A stretch of DNA of 57,609 bases from Lachnospiraceae bacterium (GCA_902363835.1 CABJBM010000034.1:1-57609), one strand, 5' to 3'. Shown: positions 41,847 through 51,339, counted from the stretch's first letter. The notes: generated by a model from the letters alone, not told the origin. A program made the numbers and translations.

Positions 41847-42917
41847 ATGAGCTTAGGCTTACCGGAGATTAATATAGTCTTTAAGACAAAAGGCAGCACT
41901 GCCATAGAACGAAGTGCAAGGGGCATTGTGGTTTGCGTATTGAAAGATGATACGGCTGGCGGTCAGATGGTTACAGTTTATAAAAGCGTAGCTGACATTG
42001 ATTTTACGCATTTTACAGAAGACAACTATAATTTCCTGAAACTGATTTATGAGGGAAGTCCTACTAAGGTGGTGGTAGTGAAACTTGCCACTTCCTCTGA
42101 AAACTACAATGCAGCACTTAAGAAGATTAAGGATTTAAAATGGAATTATCTTACCATACCGGGGATTGTTCCTGCAGATGTGACTATTGTTTCTGCGTGG
42201 ATTAAAGAACAAAGGGAGCAGAGTAAGAAAACCTTTAAAGCAGTGCTTCCCAATTGTGCAGCTGATCATGAGGGGATTATCAATCTAACTACCAGCTCTG
42301 TAGCTTCTACCATTACAGGAAAGACACACACTACATCTGAATACTGTGCAAGAATCGCTGGTGTGTTGGCAGGGTTATCCTTGGATCGGAGCAGCACTTA
42401 TTATGTGCTGACAGATATCACATCTGCAGACGTGCCTGACGATCCGGATGAGCGCATCAATGCCGGGGAGCTGATTATTGTATTTGACAGTGAAAAATAC
42501 AAAATCGGCAGAGGGGTCAACAGCCTTACTACTTTTACCACAGAAAAGAACGAGGATGTCCGAAAGATTAAGATTGTCGAGGGTATGGACTTGTATCAGG
42601 ATGATATCAGAGGAACCTATGAGGATTATTATGTCGGTAAAGTAATTAATGATTATGATAACAAGCAGTCTTTTGTGGCTGCAATCGGCTCATATCACAA
42701 AGAGCTTCTTGGAAATGTTTTGGATAGGAGCTATGACAATACGGTCGCTGTAAATGTGGAAGCACAGAGAACGTACCTTGAGTCAAGAGGAACAGACACC
42801 TCTGAAATGGACGATGCAGCTATTGCAAAAGCCAATACAGGCTCAAAGGTGTTTATCAGCAGCAATGTAAAATTCGTGGACGCTATGGAAGATTTGAACA
42901 TGGAAGTCAATATGTAG
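41847..42917 (+). CDS. Contractile tail sheath protein (XkdK-like)
   Basis: ATG 41847 after aaaaggaga. 356 residues. Starts SLGLPEINIVFKTKGSTAIE, has the sheath pattern ARIAGVLAGLSLDRSSTYYV, and a C-terminal sheath domain. It polymerises around the tail tube and contracts on infection, which defines this phage as a myovirus-type. Confidence 0.85.
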   Translation: MSLGLPEINIVFKTKGSTAIERSARGIVVCVLKDDTAGGQMVTVYKSVADIDFTHFTEDNYNFLKLIYEGSPTKVVVVKLATSSENYNAALKKIKDLKWNYLTIPGIVPADVTIVSAWIKEQREQSKKTFKAVLPNCAADHEGIINLTTSSVASTITGKTHTTSEYCARIAGVLAGLSLDRSSTYYVLTDITSADVPDDPDERINAGELIIVFDSEKYKIGRGVNSLTTFTTEKNEDVRKIKIVEGMDLYQDDIRGTYEDYYVGKVINDYDNKQSFVAAIGSYHKELLGNVLDRSYDNTVAVNVEAQRTYLESRGTDTSEMDDAAIAKANTGSKVFISSNVKFVDAMEDLNMEVNM

Positions 42918-42929
42918 GAGGGATGAAGA

Positions 42930-43367
42930 ATGGCAGATACAATCAGAGGTGATAAAACGCTTTCAGGAACGTGGGGCGAAGTTTGGATTGACGGAGTAAA
43001 GGTCTTTGAGATTTCAAAGATTGAGCTTAAGGTTACTGCAAACCGGGAAGATGTTCAGCTTGGGCTGGATGTGGACAGTAAGCTAACTGGTCTGAAGGGC
43101 GAAGGCTCATATACGGTCAAGAAGGTTTACACAAGAGCCAAAGAAATTCTTGATAGCTGGAAAAAAGGAAAAGATAAGCGTTGCCAGATCATTGCTAAAT
43201 TAGGCGATCCGGATGCTGTAGGAGAACAGATAGAACGCTGGGCGGTTGACAATGTATGGCACAATGAACTGCCTGTCGTAAATTGGGAAAAGGGTGGAAT
43301 CATTGAAGAAGAAACAGGCATTGGATTTACACCGAGTGATATGCAGTGCCTTGATAAAATAGCGTAG
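42930..43367 (+). CDS. Tail tube protein (XkdM-like)
   Basis: 145 residues: GDKTLSGTWGEVWIDGVKVF, then LGLDVDSKLTGLKGEGSYTV. This is the DUF2001/XkdM tail-tube pattern. It forms the inner tube inside the sheath. Confidence 0.85.
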   Translation: MADTIRGDKTLSGTWGEVWIDGVKVFEISKIELKVTANREDVQLGLDVDSKLTGLKGEGSYTVKKVYTRAKEILDSWKKGKDKRCQIIAKLGDPDAVGEQIERWAVDNVWHNELPVVNWEKGGIIEEETGIGFTPSDMQCLDKIA

Positions 43368-43384
43368 CGTGGGAGGTAGAGTAA

Positions 43385-43792
43385 ATGGCAGTAGATAAGA
43401 AAACTGTTTTTCAGCAGTTTACACAAAAAGCAATCAAAAGGCTTCAGGAAAAAAAGGTTAGGAAGTACCGGACATTACATGTCCCAAGTATTGATGAAGA
43501 TATCAAAATCAGGAATCTTGATTATCCAGAGGTTGTAGAGTGTACGGAAATTGAAGATGAAAACGATCCGAATGCCGGAGATAAATATTCGGTATATCTT
43601 GCGGTGGTCGAGCCGGATTTAAAGGAAGTAGCAAAGCAGCTGAAGGAAGCCGGGGAGATCGTACAGTATACCGAAGTAACGGATATCTTTGAAATGAGTG
43701 AAATAACGGATATTGCTACAGAAATCATGAAACTGTCCGGTGTGATCGGAGCTAAGAAAGTAACGGTTGTTGACGAACTAAAAAACTCATAA
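43385..43792 (+). CDS. Tail assembly chaperone, short form (XkdN-like)
   Basis: 135 residues. KKVRKYRTLHVPSIDEDIKI and DIATEIMKLSGVIGAKK follow the XkdN/tail chaperone pattern. It ends at TAA 43790-43792, six bases after a slippery heptamer (43780-43786) that allows a -1 shift into the extension ending at 43959. The short form binds the tape measure during tail assembly. Confidence 0.8.
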   Translation: MAVDKKTVFQQFTQKAIKRLQEKKVRKYRTLHVPSIDEDIKIRNLDYPEVVECTEIEDENDPNAGDKYSVYLAVVEPDLKEVAKQLKEAGEIVQYTEVTDIFEMSEITDIATEIMKLSGVIGAKKVTVVDELKNS

Positions 43793-43959
43793 CCCAAGAT
43801 GGGGAGGCATATTTTTTGCACCACTATACTCAAAGAGGTTTCACTCTGGATTATCTTTTGGGGTTGGGAGTGGAGGAAAGAATGTTTTACATAGCATCAA
43901 TGGAGAAGGCTCTGGAGGAGCAACGGCGGTACTTTTCATACAAAGGAGTGATTGAATGA
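43385..43959 (+). CDS. Tail assembly chaperone, -1 frameshift product
   Basis: Reading shifts at A-AAA-AAC (43780-43786). The -1 frame continues LITQDGEAYFLHHYTQRGF, TLDYLLGLGVEERMFYIASM and ends GVIE at 43957-43959, overlapping the tape-measure ATG. This extension has the typical C-terminal domain of long-form chaperones (analogous to lambda gpGT). The frame is open from 43774. A separate TTG start at 43816 after gggagg is a weaker alternative. Confidence 0.7.
43780..43786 (+). promoter_or_regulatory. Programmed -1 ribosomal frameshift slippery site
   Basis: A AAA AAC in the zero frame (codons CTA AAA AAC TCA TAA), the classical X-XXY-YYZ heptamer, two codons before the zero-frame stop. Confidence 0.7.
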
Positions 43960-46487
43960 GTGTTATAGGCTCAATTAGTATTAAAGATAATGCTTCCTCT
44001 GTTTTGAAAAACGTCAGGCAAGAGCAGACCGCTTTCAGAGAAGATGTTAAGAAAACCAAGAAAGAGCTTACCTCAACTTGGGATAAACAGTATGAGGCAA
44101 AGATAAACACTGCATCGGCTGTAAAAAAGGTCGATGAACTAAAGCAAAAGGTAAACCCTTTGAAAAAAGGAATTACCGCAATTGTCAATGCAAAAGATGC
44201 AGCTACTGCCAAGGTAACAAAAATAAAGAGTGCAATTAAGGGAGTGGCGAAGAAAGTTACCACTCCCATTATTAAACTCAAGGATTCAGCCAGTGCCAGC
44301 ATTACCAAAGTCACTGGAAAGCTAAAAGCCATCGGAGGAAAGATTTTCTCCCCGATCATAAAACTAAAGGATGCCACATCTAAAGGACTGTCAGCCATTG
44401 GAGGAAAGCTTAAGAGCTTGACAAAGAGCGTGGTAGTCCCGGTAACAGCCGTAGCCACAGCTGCAACAGCTGCAGTGGTTGGAGGTGCTGTTAGTGAAGG
44501 TGCAAGTCTAGAGCAGAGTATAGGCGGTGTGGAAACACTGTTTAAGGGAGATGCTGGTGTTGTAAAGGCAAATGCAGACGCAGCATTTAAAACCGCTGGA
44601 TTGTCTGCAAATGAGTATATGGAGCAGGTAACAAGCTTTTCCGCATCTCTGTTAAGCAGTTTAGGAGGAGATACCGCTAAAGCTGCTGGTGTGGCGGATA
44701 TGGCTATGGTTGATATGGCTGATAACGCTAATAAGTTTGGATCAGATATCGGCTCTATTCAAAACGCTTATCAAGGATTTGCAAAACAAAACTATACTAT
44801 GCTGGATAACCTGAAGCTTGGTTATGGCGGTACTAAGGAGGAGATGCAGAGGCTCCTTAAGGACGCTGGTAAGCTCACAGGAGTTAAGTACAACATGGAT
44901 AACCTCTCAGATGTATATAACGCTATCCATGCAGTACAAGAGCAGTTAGGAGTAGCAGGAACTACTTCAAAAGAGGCAAGCGAAACCTTCAGCGGTTCCT
45001 TTGCAGCTATGAAAGCCTCCGCTAAAAACCTTCTAGGTAACATGGCTATAGGCGGAGATGTAACAGGCTCCATGGAGTCATTGGTAGAGACAGCATCTAC
45101 ATTCCTGTTTAAGAATGCCGTTCCGATGATAGGACGTGTGATTTCCTCGTTGCCCAAGGTAGTAAAAACTGGAATCACAAACGCTGCTCCTAAAATTAAG
45201 GAGGCAGGCGGAGGGATTATAAAAAGCCTTAAGGCTGGCATGATTAGTATTTTACCTTCCTCTATGAGTGGTATGGTTGATACGCTTTTTGACAGCATGG
45301 GAAGTCTGGGGAATGCATTCATAGCGGTACTTCCACAGCTGACGGCTTTTGGCGGTGGAATGATATCAACTATTCAGTCGGTGGTTACTGCGTGTATGCC
45401 AGCTCTGATCAGTATTATTTCCACAGTGCAGACGATGCTTCCGGTTATCCTTCCGGTTATTCAAACGGTAGTATCTACCATTGGTAATATTATCGCTCAG
45501 GCAGCTCCGGTCATAGCCGGACTGGTTCAGGGAATTGGAACGGTGATCACTACGCTGGCACCGATATTTCAGACAATATTTTCTTCCATCGGAGAAAAGG
45601 TTGGTAGTGTTATTGGGTTTGTCGGAGAGCGAATGGGATTTATTCAAGAGGTAATTGGTGTGGCAGCACCTTTGATCGGAGACATATTAAGTACGGCATG
45701 GGGAGTAATCTCTCCAGTAATGGATATCGCAATTAATGCTTTTAAATTGGTTTTTGCGGTGGTTCAAAAAGTATTCCCTGGCATTCAATCCGTTATCGAG
45801 ACGGTATGGGGAATTATTAAACCGATTGTAGAAGGCATCGGAGGGGCATTATCTACAATTTCCGATGGCTGGAGCTGGCTTGTTGGAAAAGTTACCGGAG
45901 AAAGTCCCAAGGGCGATTCAGTCGGGAAGAATGCAAGTGGTGATAACAACTGGAAGGGCGGTCTGACTTGGGTTGGAGAAAACGGAGCGGAGCTGGTTGA
46001 TCTGCCAAAAGGCTCAAGAATTCTTCCACATAAAGAAAGCGTTTCGTATGCAAAGAATGCCACAAATACCAGTGCAGCCAATGTTGTTACCAAAGAAGTG
46101 ACTCGCTCATCTGCAGGAGGTTCTCCTGTGAAGGCGGTTGCTATGAATCAGAATTCCGGAAAGGACAATGAAGACAATAAAATCTTATTCCGGATAGAAA
46201 AGTACGTCAGTGTAATCGCAGGAATATTTACTCAAAAGGAAGAAGGGTATCAGGCATCTGCTTCACAAGCTGCAGTACAACAAATTCCCAAGAGGGAGGA
46301 AGCAATAGGTATTCCTGCAGGAACTGTTCAGAAGAACAGCCTGACAAAAGAAAGGATAGCCAGTGCCATTACGCTTACGATTGCAAAAATAGCGGATACG
46401 ATTATTATTCGTGAAGAGGCTGATATTGATAAGTTAGCAAATGCGGTGGCAAAAAAGGTGGTAGAGGTTGCGGTAAATATGCCATAG
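43956..46487 (+). CDS. Tape measure protein
   Basis: 843 residues, ATG overlapping the chaperone extension stop. Repeated Lys-rich heptad-like segments at the N-terminus (several IKLKDSAS/IKLKDATSK repeats between residues 85 and 160), a TMP core (GASLEQSIGGVETLFKGDAG), then hydrophobic helices from about 430 to 640 and a Trp-rich WKGGLTWVGENGAELVDLP motif near 670. It sets tail length and may form the channel in the host membrane. Confidence 0.85.
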   Translation: MSVIGSISIKDNASSVLKNVRQEQTAFREDVKKTKKELTSTWDKQYEAKINTASAVKKVDELKQKVNPLKKGITAIVNAKDAATAKVTKIKSAIKGVAKKVTTPIIKLKDSASASITKVTGKLKAIGGKIFSPIIKLKDATSKGLSAIGGKLKSLTKSVVVPVTAVATAATAAVVGGAVSEGASLEQSIGGVETLFKGDAGVVKANADAAFKTAGLSANEYMEQVTSFSASLLSSLGGDTAKAAGVADMAMVDMADNANKFGSDIGSIQNAYQGFAKQNYTMLDNLKLGYGGTKEEMQRLLKDAGKLTGVKYNMDNLSDVYNAIHAVQEQLGVAGTTSKEASETFSGSFAAMKASAKNLLGNMAIGGDVTGSMESLVETASTFLFKNAVPMIGRVISSLPKVVKTGITNAAPKIKEAGGGIIKSLKAGMISILPSSMSGMVDTLFDSMGSLGNAFIAVLPQLTAFGGGMISTIQSVVTACMPALISIISTVQTMLPVILPVIQTVVSTIGNIIAQAAPVIAGLVQGIGTVITTLAPIFQTIFSSIGEKVGSVIGFVGERMGFIQEVIGVAAPLIGDILSTAWGVISPVMDIAINAFKLVFAVVQKVFPGIQSVIETVWGIIKPIVEGIGGALSTISDGWSWLVGKVTGESPKGDSVGKNASGDNNWKGGLTWVGENGAELVDLPKGSRILPHKESVSYAKNATNTSAANVVTKEVTRSSAGGSPVKAVAMNQNSGKDNEDNKILFRIEKYVSVIAGIFTQKEEGYQASASQAAVQQIPKREEAIGIPAGTVQKNSLTKERIASAITLTIAKIADTIIIREEADIDKLANAVAKKVVEVAVNMP

Positions 46488-46496
46488 GAGGGAAGC

Positions 46497-47138
46497 ATGA
46501 AGAATAGAAAAATAGAGCTTAGTGCAGATAATCGGAAAGAAGTGATTGTGCTCCCGATTAACCCGACAACGGTTGAATTTACGGAAGCACAGCTAAACCA
46601 GAAGATAACCCTGTTAAACATAGGGGAGGCGAATTTAAAAGGTAATAGAGGTTTGACAGGCACGAGCCTGTCAAGCTTCTTCCCTTCCAAAAAATCTCCG
46701 TTTTATAAACATGCCAAAAAGAAACCTAAAGAATATGTGGAGCTGCTGAAGAAGTGGAAAACCAATAATACGGTAGTCAGGGTAATTGTAACTGACATGG
46801 GTGTAAATATGGCAATGCTGATAGATAATCTTACATTTAGCATGAACGAAGGAGATGAAGATATTTATTATAAGATTGACCTGTCAGAATACAGAACGCT
46901 CAATGTGCCTTCTGTAAAAATCGACACAAAGGTCAAAAGTAACGGTTTAACAGAAAGACCGAACACTGCAGGAGCAGGAAATACACATACAGTGGTTCGT
47001 GGTGATACCCTTTGGGCGATTGCTAAAAAGTATTATGGAAACGGTTCACAGTACACCAAAATATATAATGCCAATACGGATAAAATCAAGAATCCGAATC
47101 TGATATATCCCGGACAGGTATTGACCATTCCGGGATAG
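46497..47138 (+). CDS. LysM-containing tail/baseplate protein (XkdP-like)
   Basis: 213 residues. The N-terminal part (LPINPTTVEFTEAQLNQKI, SLSSFFPSKKSPFY) is the XkdP pattern. A C-terminal LysM domain (VVRGDTLWAIAKKYYG) from about residue 165 binds peptidoglycan, fitting a component of the tail tip that passes the wall. Confidence 0.8.
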   Translation: MKNRKIELSADNRKEVIVLPINPTTVEFTEAQLNQKITLLNIGEANLKGNRGLTGTSLSSFFPSKKSPFYKHAKKKPKEYVELLKKWKTNNTVVRVIVTDMGVNMAMLIDNLTFSMNEGDEDIYYKIDLSEYRTLNVPSVKIDTKVKSNGLTERPNTAGAGNTHTVVRGDTLWAIAKKYYGNGSQYTKIYNANTDKIKNPNLIYPGQVLTIPG

Positions 47139-47148
47139 GAGGAGCGTT

Positions 47149-48129
47149 ATGAAATTATTAACCGGAGGAAAGGATATCAGTGAGTTAGTCGAAAGCATAA
47201 GCTGGAGCGGAGATACAAAACAGGTGGCAAGAAAAATAAATTTTACGATTGCCAAAAACAGCAAGGATGCCAGCTTCCCTAAAGTTGTCATAAACGAAGG
47301 GGATGAGATCATCATGCGCAATGACTCAAATGAAAATATATTTGGTGGAATTATATTTGATATTGATAAGACTGCAAGCTCCAATGTAGTTACTTACTTA
47401 GCCTTTGACCTGATGTTCTATGTCAATAACTCGGATGTCAGCAAGGTATATGAAGGTTTGCCGGAAAATATCACAAAGGAAATAGCTGCAGAGCTTGGGA
47501 TTGACTGCGGAGAGATTGCAGCAACCGGGGTCAGCGTATATATGCCATGCTTGGGTAAAAAGGCATATGAAGGAATTATGATGGCTTACACTGCAGCCAG
47601 CCGAAAAAATGGCAAAAAGTACATTCCTTTAATACAAAAAGTGAATAAACTGTGCGTGGTGGAAAAAGGTACACAGTGCGGTGTAATCTTGAGTGGGGAC
47701 TACAACTTGACGGATGCCAATTATAAAAGCTCTCTGCAAAGCCTAGTGAACAAAGTCATCATAACTGATAAAAATGGGAATGCAGTCAATACCGTTGAGG
47801 ACAGGGATTCACAGAGCAAGTACGGCACCGTACAGAAGGTGTATAAGCAAGAAGATGGGAAGGATGCAACAGCTGAAGCTAAGAACCTATTGAAAACTAC
47901 CGAACAATCCGCATCAGTTAATGGCATTCCAAATGATTTCAGAGCGGTATCCGGATATTCCCTTGTAATTCAGGAGCCGGATACAGGCTTGTATGGAGCT
48001 TTTTATATTGAAAGTGATACCCATACCTTTACAAACGGAAAAGCAGAGATGCAGCTAACATTAGCTTTTGAAAATATGATGGATGAAATTGAAATTGAAA
48101 AAACAGACAAGGAGGGGAAGGATGAGTGA
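47149..48129 (+). CDS. Tail hub protein (XkdQ-like)
   Basis: 326 residues; KLLTGGKDISELVESISWSG at the start and YSLVIQEPDTGLYGAFYIES near the end are the XkdQ/gp27-like hub pattern. It forms the central baseplate ring. The downstream gene starts within its last codons. Confidence 0.8.
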   Translation: MKLLTGGKDISELVESISWSGDTKQVARKINFTIAKNSKDASFPKVVINEGDEIIMRNDSNENIFGGIIFDIDKTASSNVVTYLAFDLMFYVNNSDVSKVYEGLPENITKEIAAELGIDCGEIAATGVSVYMPCLGKKAYEGIMMAYTAASRKNGKKYIPLIQKVNKLCVVEKGTQCGVILSGDYNLTDANYKSSLQSLVNKVIITDKNGNAVNTVEDRDSQSKYGTVQKVYKQEDGKDATAEAKNLLKTTEQSASVNGIPNDFRAVSGYSLVIQEPDTGLYGAFYIESDTHTFTNGKAEMQLTLAFENMMDEIEIEKTDKEGKDE

Positions 48130-48478
48130 AAGAAGTATTGTTGAGATGGTGGAGCTGCTTAAGGGTGGAAATAAAAACCCTTCTGCAGATAGTGGAGTTA
48201 TGCTGGCTGAGATTGCAAGCGTTTCTCCTTTAGTACTGAAAACCAGCAACAGCTCCATATCAAAAAACATTTATATCAATCCTGCCTATACGCTTGAGGC
48301 TTCAGGAGGAGAGGCAAAAATTGAAAGCCTGTTTGCCGATGCTCCAGCTCCGAAGATGCTATTTGATTTCTTAAAAGTATTTCATAAAAATTATTTACTG
48401 AAAAAAGGAGATACAGTGATTGTAATGCAAGCTGGGATCTCTTTTTATGTGGCAGAAAAGGTGGTGAAGGTGTCGTGA
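48122..48478 (+). CDS. Baseplate protein (DUF2577, XkdR-like)
   Basis: ATG 48122 after aaggagggg, overlapping the hub gene. 118 residues; DUF2577 pattern (VEMVELLKGG, LLKKGDTVIVMQAGISFYVAEKV). Small baseplate component between hub and spike. Confidence 0.75.
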   Translation: MSERSIVEMVELLKGGNKNPSADSGVMLAEIASVSPLVLKTSNSSISKNIYINPAYTLEASGGEAKIESLFADAPAPKMLFDFLKVFHKNYLLKKGDTVIVMQAGISFYVAEKVVKVS

Positions 48479-48927
48479 GTATTTTCCCATTTATTGATCC
48501 GGAGGTGGTCGTAGATAGCTCATCTTCAAATGAGCTTCCATTATTTAAGGAGTATGCCTATGACTTTGTGGAAAACAAGCTGCTTCTTGATGAAACAGGC
48601 AAGACGTTCTTTGTTGAAGGAAATAAGGCACTGATGATATGGATCATGAAAGCTCTCACAACACCAAGGTTTCGGTTTACCGCATATAGCTCTGATTTTG
48701 GAAATGAGATCGAAGATAATCTTGTGGGGAAGTCAGTTTCCGAGGATATAGCAACCTTGGAACTAGAGCGGTATATTGTGGAGGCATTAATGGTAAATCC
48801 ATATATTCAGGAGCTGAACGAATTTGAATTTGAACCCCAGCAAAGCGGTACGGGTGTCACGTTTGCCTGTACCAGTATTTATGGGAAAGAGAAAATCAGC
48901 TTTGTAGTGAAAGGAGTTGGTACATAA
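48475..48927 (+). CDS. Baseplate wedge protein (DUF2634, XkdS-like)
   Basis: GTG start overlapping the previous stop (GTGA). 150 residues with DUF2634 features: KTFFVEGNKALMIWIMKAL, YSSDFGNEIEDNLVG. Equivalent to gp25-like wedge proteins. Coupled to the baseplate J gene by a one-base overlap. Confidence 0.8.
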   Translation: MSIFPFIDPEVVVDSSSSNELPLFKEYAYDFVENKLLLDETGKTFFVEGNKALMIWIMKALTTPRFRFTAYSSDFGNEIEDNLVGKSVSEDIATLELERYIVEALMVNPYIQELNEFEFEPQQSGTGVTFACTSIYGKEKISFVVKGVGT

Positions 48928-49631
48928 TGGATTTTACAGCAAGTGGAATTTTAGAACGAATGAAACAGGAGCTAAAAAATGAAGACAGCCGGATTGAAGG
49001 AAGTTTTACAATGGATAATCTGCAGGCTGTATCCGAAGAACTGGCTCGCTTCAATGCAATGCTGATTGATCCTTTAAAACAGGAAATTGCTGATAGAAAA
49101 GATGAAACTGTCACAAGCGGAAATGAAAGGCATTATGTGCAATGGGCTAAGGAGGTTGTAGATGAGAACAATAAGAAAGTAGTTGGAAATGCAAGGGCTT
49201 ACGGCTTAAGAGATGGCTCTGGTGTTGTTTATGTTGCTCTTATTTCTATGTCTGCAGATGCTCCAAGCGAAAGCATTGTGCAGCTGGTGGAAGCCTATAT
49301 TCAAACAAAACGACCTGTGGGGGCAATACCTATCATAGTAGCTGCTTCAGCAATTGACATTCATATTAGCGGAGAAATTGAAATTCGGGATGGATATGAC
49401 CTTGAGACGATAACAGCACAGGCAAAAACGAGCATTGAACAATATTTTACAGAAATGGCTTTTAAAAAGAATACCACAGCCCTTAACTATCACAGGATTG
49501 GAATTATCATCAGTGAAATAGCAGGAGTATCAGAAATTATGGACTACACGCTAAATGGTGGAGAGGAATCCATTGTTGCTGGATATGATGAATATTTCAG
49601 CTTGAAGGGACTGGTGTTACATGGCAGTTAA
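48927..49631 (+). CDS. Baseplate J-like protein (XkdT-like)
   Basis: 234 residues; GNERHYVQWAKEVVDENNKK, VEAYIQTKRPVGAIPIIVAA and ITAQAKTSIEQYFTEMAFKK are the baseplate J pattern. It forms the wedges that trigger sheath contraction. It is somewhat shorter than typical. Confidence 0.85.
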   Translation: MDFTASGILERMKQELKNEDSRIEGSFTMDNLQAVSEELARFNAMLIDPLKQEIADRKDETVTSGNERHYVQWAKEVVDENNKKVVGNARAYGLRDGSGVVYVALISMSADAPSESIVQLVEAYIQTKRPVGAIPIIVAASAIDIHISGEIEIRDGYDLETITAQAKTSIEQYFTEMAFKKNTTALNYHRIGIIISEIAGVSEIMDYTLNGGEESIVAGYDEYFSLKGLVLHGS

Positions 49632-50487
49632 TGATGAAAGAATGCTGCCAAAGCGTGTCAGGAAGATGTATCAGATGGAGGACTTGCTTCAGGCAGAACA
49701 ATTTATACTAAACACTATCATCGGCATCATAAATGATATGATTTCAGAAGCAGCAACAATTAACAGTTTGCCCATGACAAAGGTAAATACGGAATATATA
49801 GCAACAATGGTTTCCAATAATCCCAGCACCGTTAGAGAATATTCAGATGGTGTTACCATAGACATTCTGGTAAGCAGAAACTCTGGCCAGCAAACCAATC
49901 TGCCTAAACTAAGAAAGTATTTGAATGACCTGATCCCGGCACATTTGAAATTTAATATCTATTATGTTTACAAGACCATAATAGGGATTAATGTAAAAAG
50001 AAAGTTTTACCGTTACTCATTGGACTTGTGTGGAAGCGGATATGCCGGAGAGGAGCCTTATACCTCAACGGTCGGAAAGGTTGTTCAGGAAGGTGTGCTT
50101 GTTGCCCATGACGCTTCAGGCTATATTATCCATCACGATATGACAGGGGAATATCCTTACTTATCCACTGTCGGCATTGTGAAAAGTGAGGTGGCAGAAC
50201 TTAGCCATAGATCACAGGCTTTTAAAGTAATAAAAGAAATGCCTGGGGAGATGTTGGCAGGAGAAGAGCCAGTCTTGTCAACTGCAGGATTCTTGGCTGA
50301 ACAGAAAATTGACATTATGGAAAAAGGTTCTGCCTATATTGTATATCATAAATTGGCTGGAGAGCATCCCAATGTTTCTACAGCTGGATGTCAAACGGAG
50401 AGCATGGTATCACCACAGGTAAAAGCAACTGCATTTCATTATGAACTGCAGTTTTGCAGTGATGATGATTATTGCGGAGAGGAATAG
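49621..50487 (+). CDS. Baseplate/tail protein (YmfQ/XkdU-like) with C-terminal repeats
   Basis: 288 residues. The N-terminal 135 match the DUF2313-type baseplate protein that follows XkdT. The rest has four imperfect repeats of about 35 residues with a GEEPYTSTVG-like core (GEEPYTSTVG, GEYPYLSTVG, GEEPVLSTAG, GEHPNVSTAG). The repeats resemble small beta units that could bind the fibre proteins. Overlaps the J gene by 11 bp. Confidence 0.7.
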   Translation: MAVNDERMLPKRVRKMYQMEDLLQAEQFILNTIIGIINDMISEAATINSLPMTKVNTEYIATMVSNNPSTVREYSDGVTIDILVSRNSGQQTNLPKLRKYLNDLIPAHLKFNIYYVYKTIIGINVKRKFYRYSLDLCGSGYAGEEPYTSTVGKVVQEGVLVAHDASGYIIHHDMTGEYPYLSTVGIVKSEVAELSHRSQAFKVIKEMPGEMLAGEEPVLSTAGFLAEQKIDIMEKGSAYIVYHKLAGEHPNVSTAGCQTESMVSPQVKATAFHYELQFCSDDDYCGEE

Positions 50488-50498
50488 GAGGTGTCGGA

Positions 50499-50831
50499 AT
50501 GCTGACAGAAAGTGCATTGCAGAGTTATTTAAAGCATACTAAGCGGACAATATCATCTGCAAAATATAAAATTGGCAGCACATATTATGAAGCAGAAATA
50601 GACCGCATTGTAATGCTTGAGAATGCTCCAAGTACAATGGAGATTTATCTGGTTATCAGTCCTCCGGTAAATACGGAGGTGGAGATCAGCGAAGTATGCC
50701 TTTATGATACTTCGGGAAATTTGTTTCTAAAAAATGTTGAAAAAGAGGGAAAGAGGCTTAAAATCAATCCCTTACAAGAAGGTGGGATTTATGTGCTGAC
50801 CTTTGAATTTGAAGATAAGGAGGTGGAGTAA
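50499..50831 (+). CDS. Tail-associated protein, 110 aa
   Basis: ATG 50499 after aggagg. Beta-rich (MEIYLVISPPVNTEVEISEV, IYVLTFEFEDKE). It sits between the baseplate and the DGR target, so likely a fibre attachment or fibre-base protein. No family recognised. Confidence 0.6.
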   Translation: MLTESALQSYLKHTKRTISSAKYKIGSTYYEAEIDRIVMLENAPSTMEIYLVISPPVNTEVEISEVCLYDTSGNLFLKNVEKEGKRLKINPLQEGGIYVLTFEFEDKEVE

Positions 50832-50832
50832 A

Positions 50833-51339
50833 GTGGGATTACTTTATGATATCCGCAGATGGTTGGATCATGTAACAGAATACCCGAACCGCAGGAAAGT
50901 GATTGATAATGGAGACGGTACACAGACGATTGAAAAGGCACAAGGCAGAATCATTCAGCAAGGTACAGCCAGAAATGCTCCGAATTACAATAATATGGAG
51001 ACAGGCATTTTTGCCAATAGTGCATATGTTTCTTTTGTACAGCAACAGGTGCTGCAGCTTCAAAGAAACGATGAAGAGCTTCAGGGGGAGATAGGAACGG
51101 TAGAGCTGACGAACAGTAGGAACTATCCTTTCCCCGGAGCTGCTGCTACGGTCTCTATAAATAATTTAAGATCATCAGTTAACTATGAAGTTCATACAGA
51201 GGTCATGGAGTGTTCTGGTGGGTTTGTGGAAGAAATTGAAGTGTATGATAAGCAGTTAAATGGCTTTAAAATAAGGCTGAAAGGCTCTGCAAAAAGTGCA
51301 GTAGTAAAGTATTCTATATCAGGAGGTTTGTATCAATGA
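50833..51339 (+). CDS. Tail fibre-base protein, 168 aa
   Basis: GTG 50833 directly after the previous stop with ggagg in place. The N-terminal half has TARNAPNYNNMETGIFANSA, a motif frequent at the start of phage fibre proteins, followed by a short coiled coil (VQQQVLQLQRNDEEL) and a C-terminal beta domain. Likely anchors the receptor-binding protein. Confidence 0.65.
   Translation: MGLLYDIRRWLDHVTEYPNRRKVIDNGDGTQTIEKAQGRIIQQGTARNAPNYNNMETGIFANSAYVSFVQQQVLQLQRNDEELQGEIGTVELTNSRNYPFPGAAATVSINNLRSSVNYEVHTEVMECSGGFVEEIEVYDKQLNGFKIRLKGSAKSAVVKYSISGGLYQ

Noticed and set aside
43816..43959. Separate small gene from TTG after gggagg
   Set aside because: Possible, but the in-frame slippery heptamer and the chaperone-like extension fit a -1 frameshift product better.
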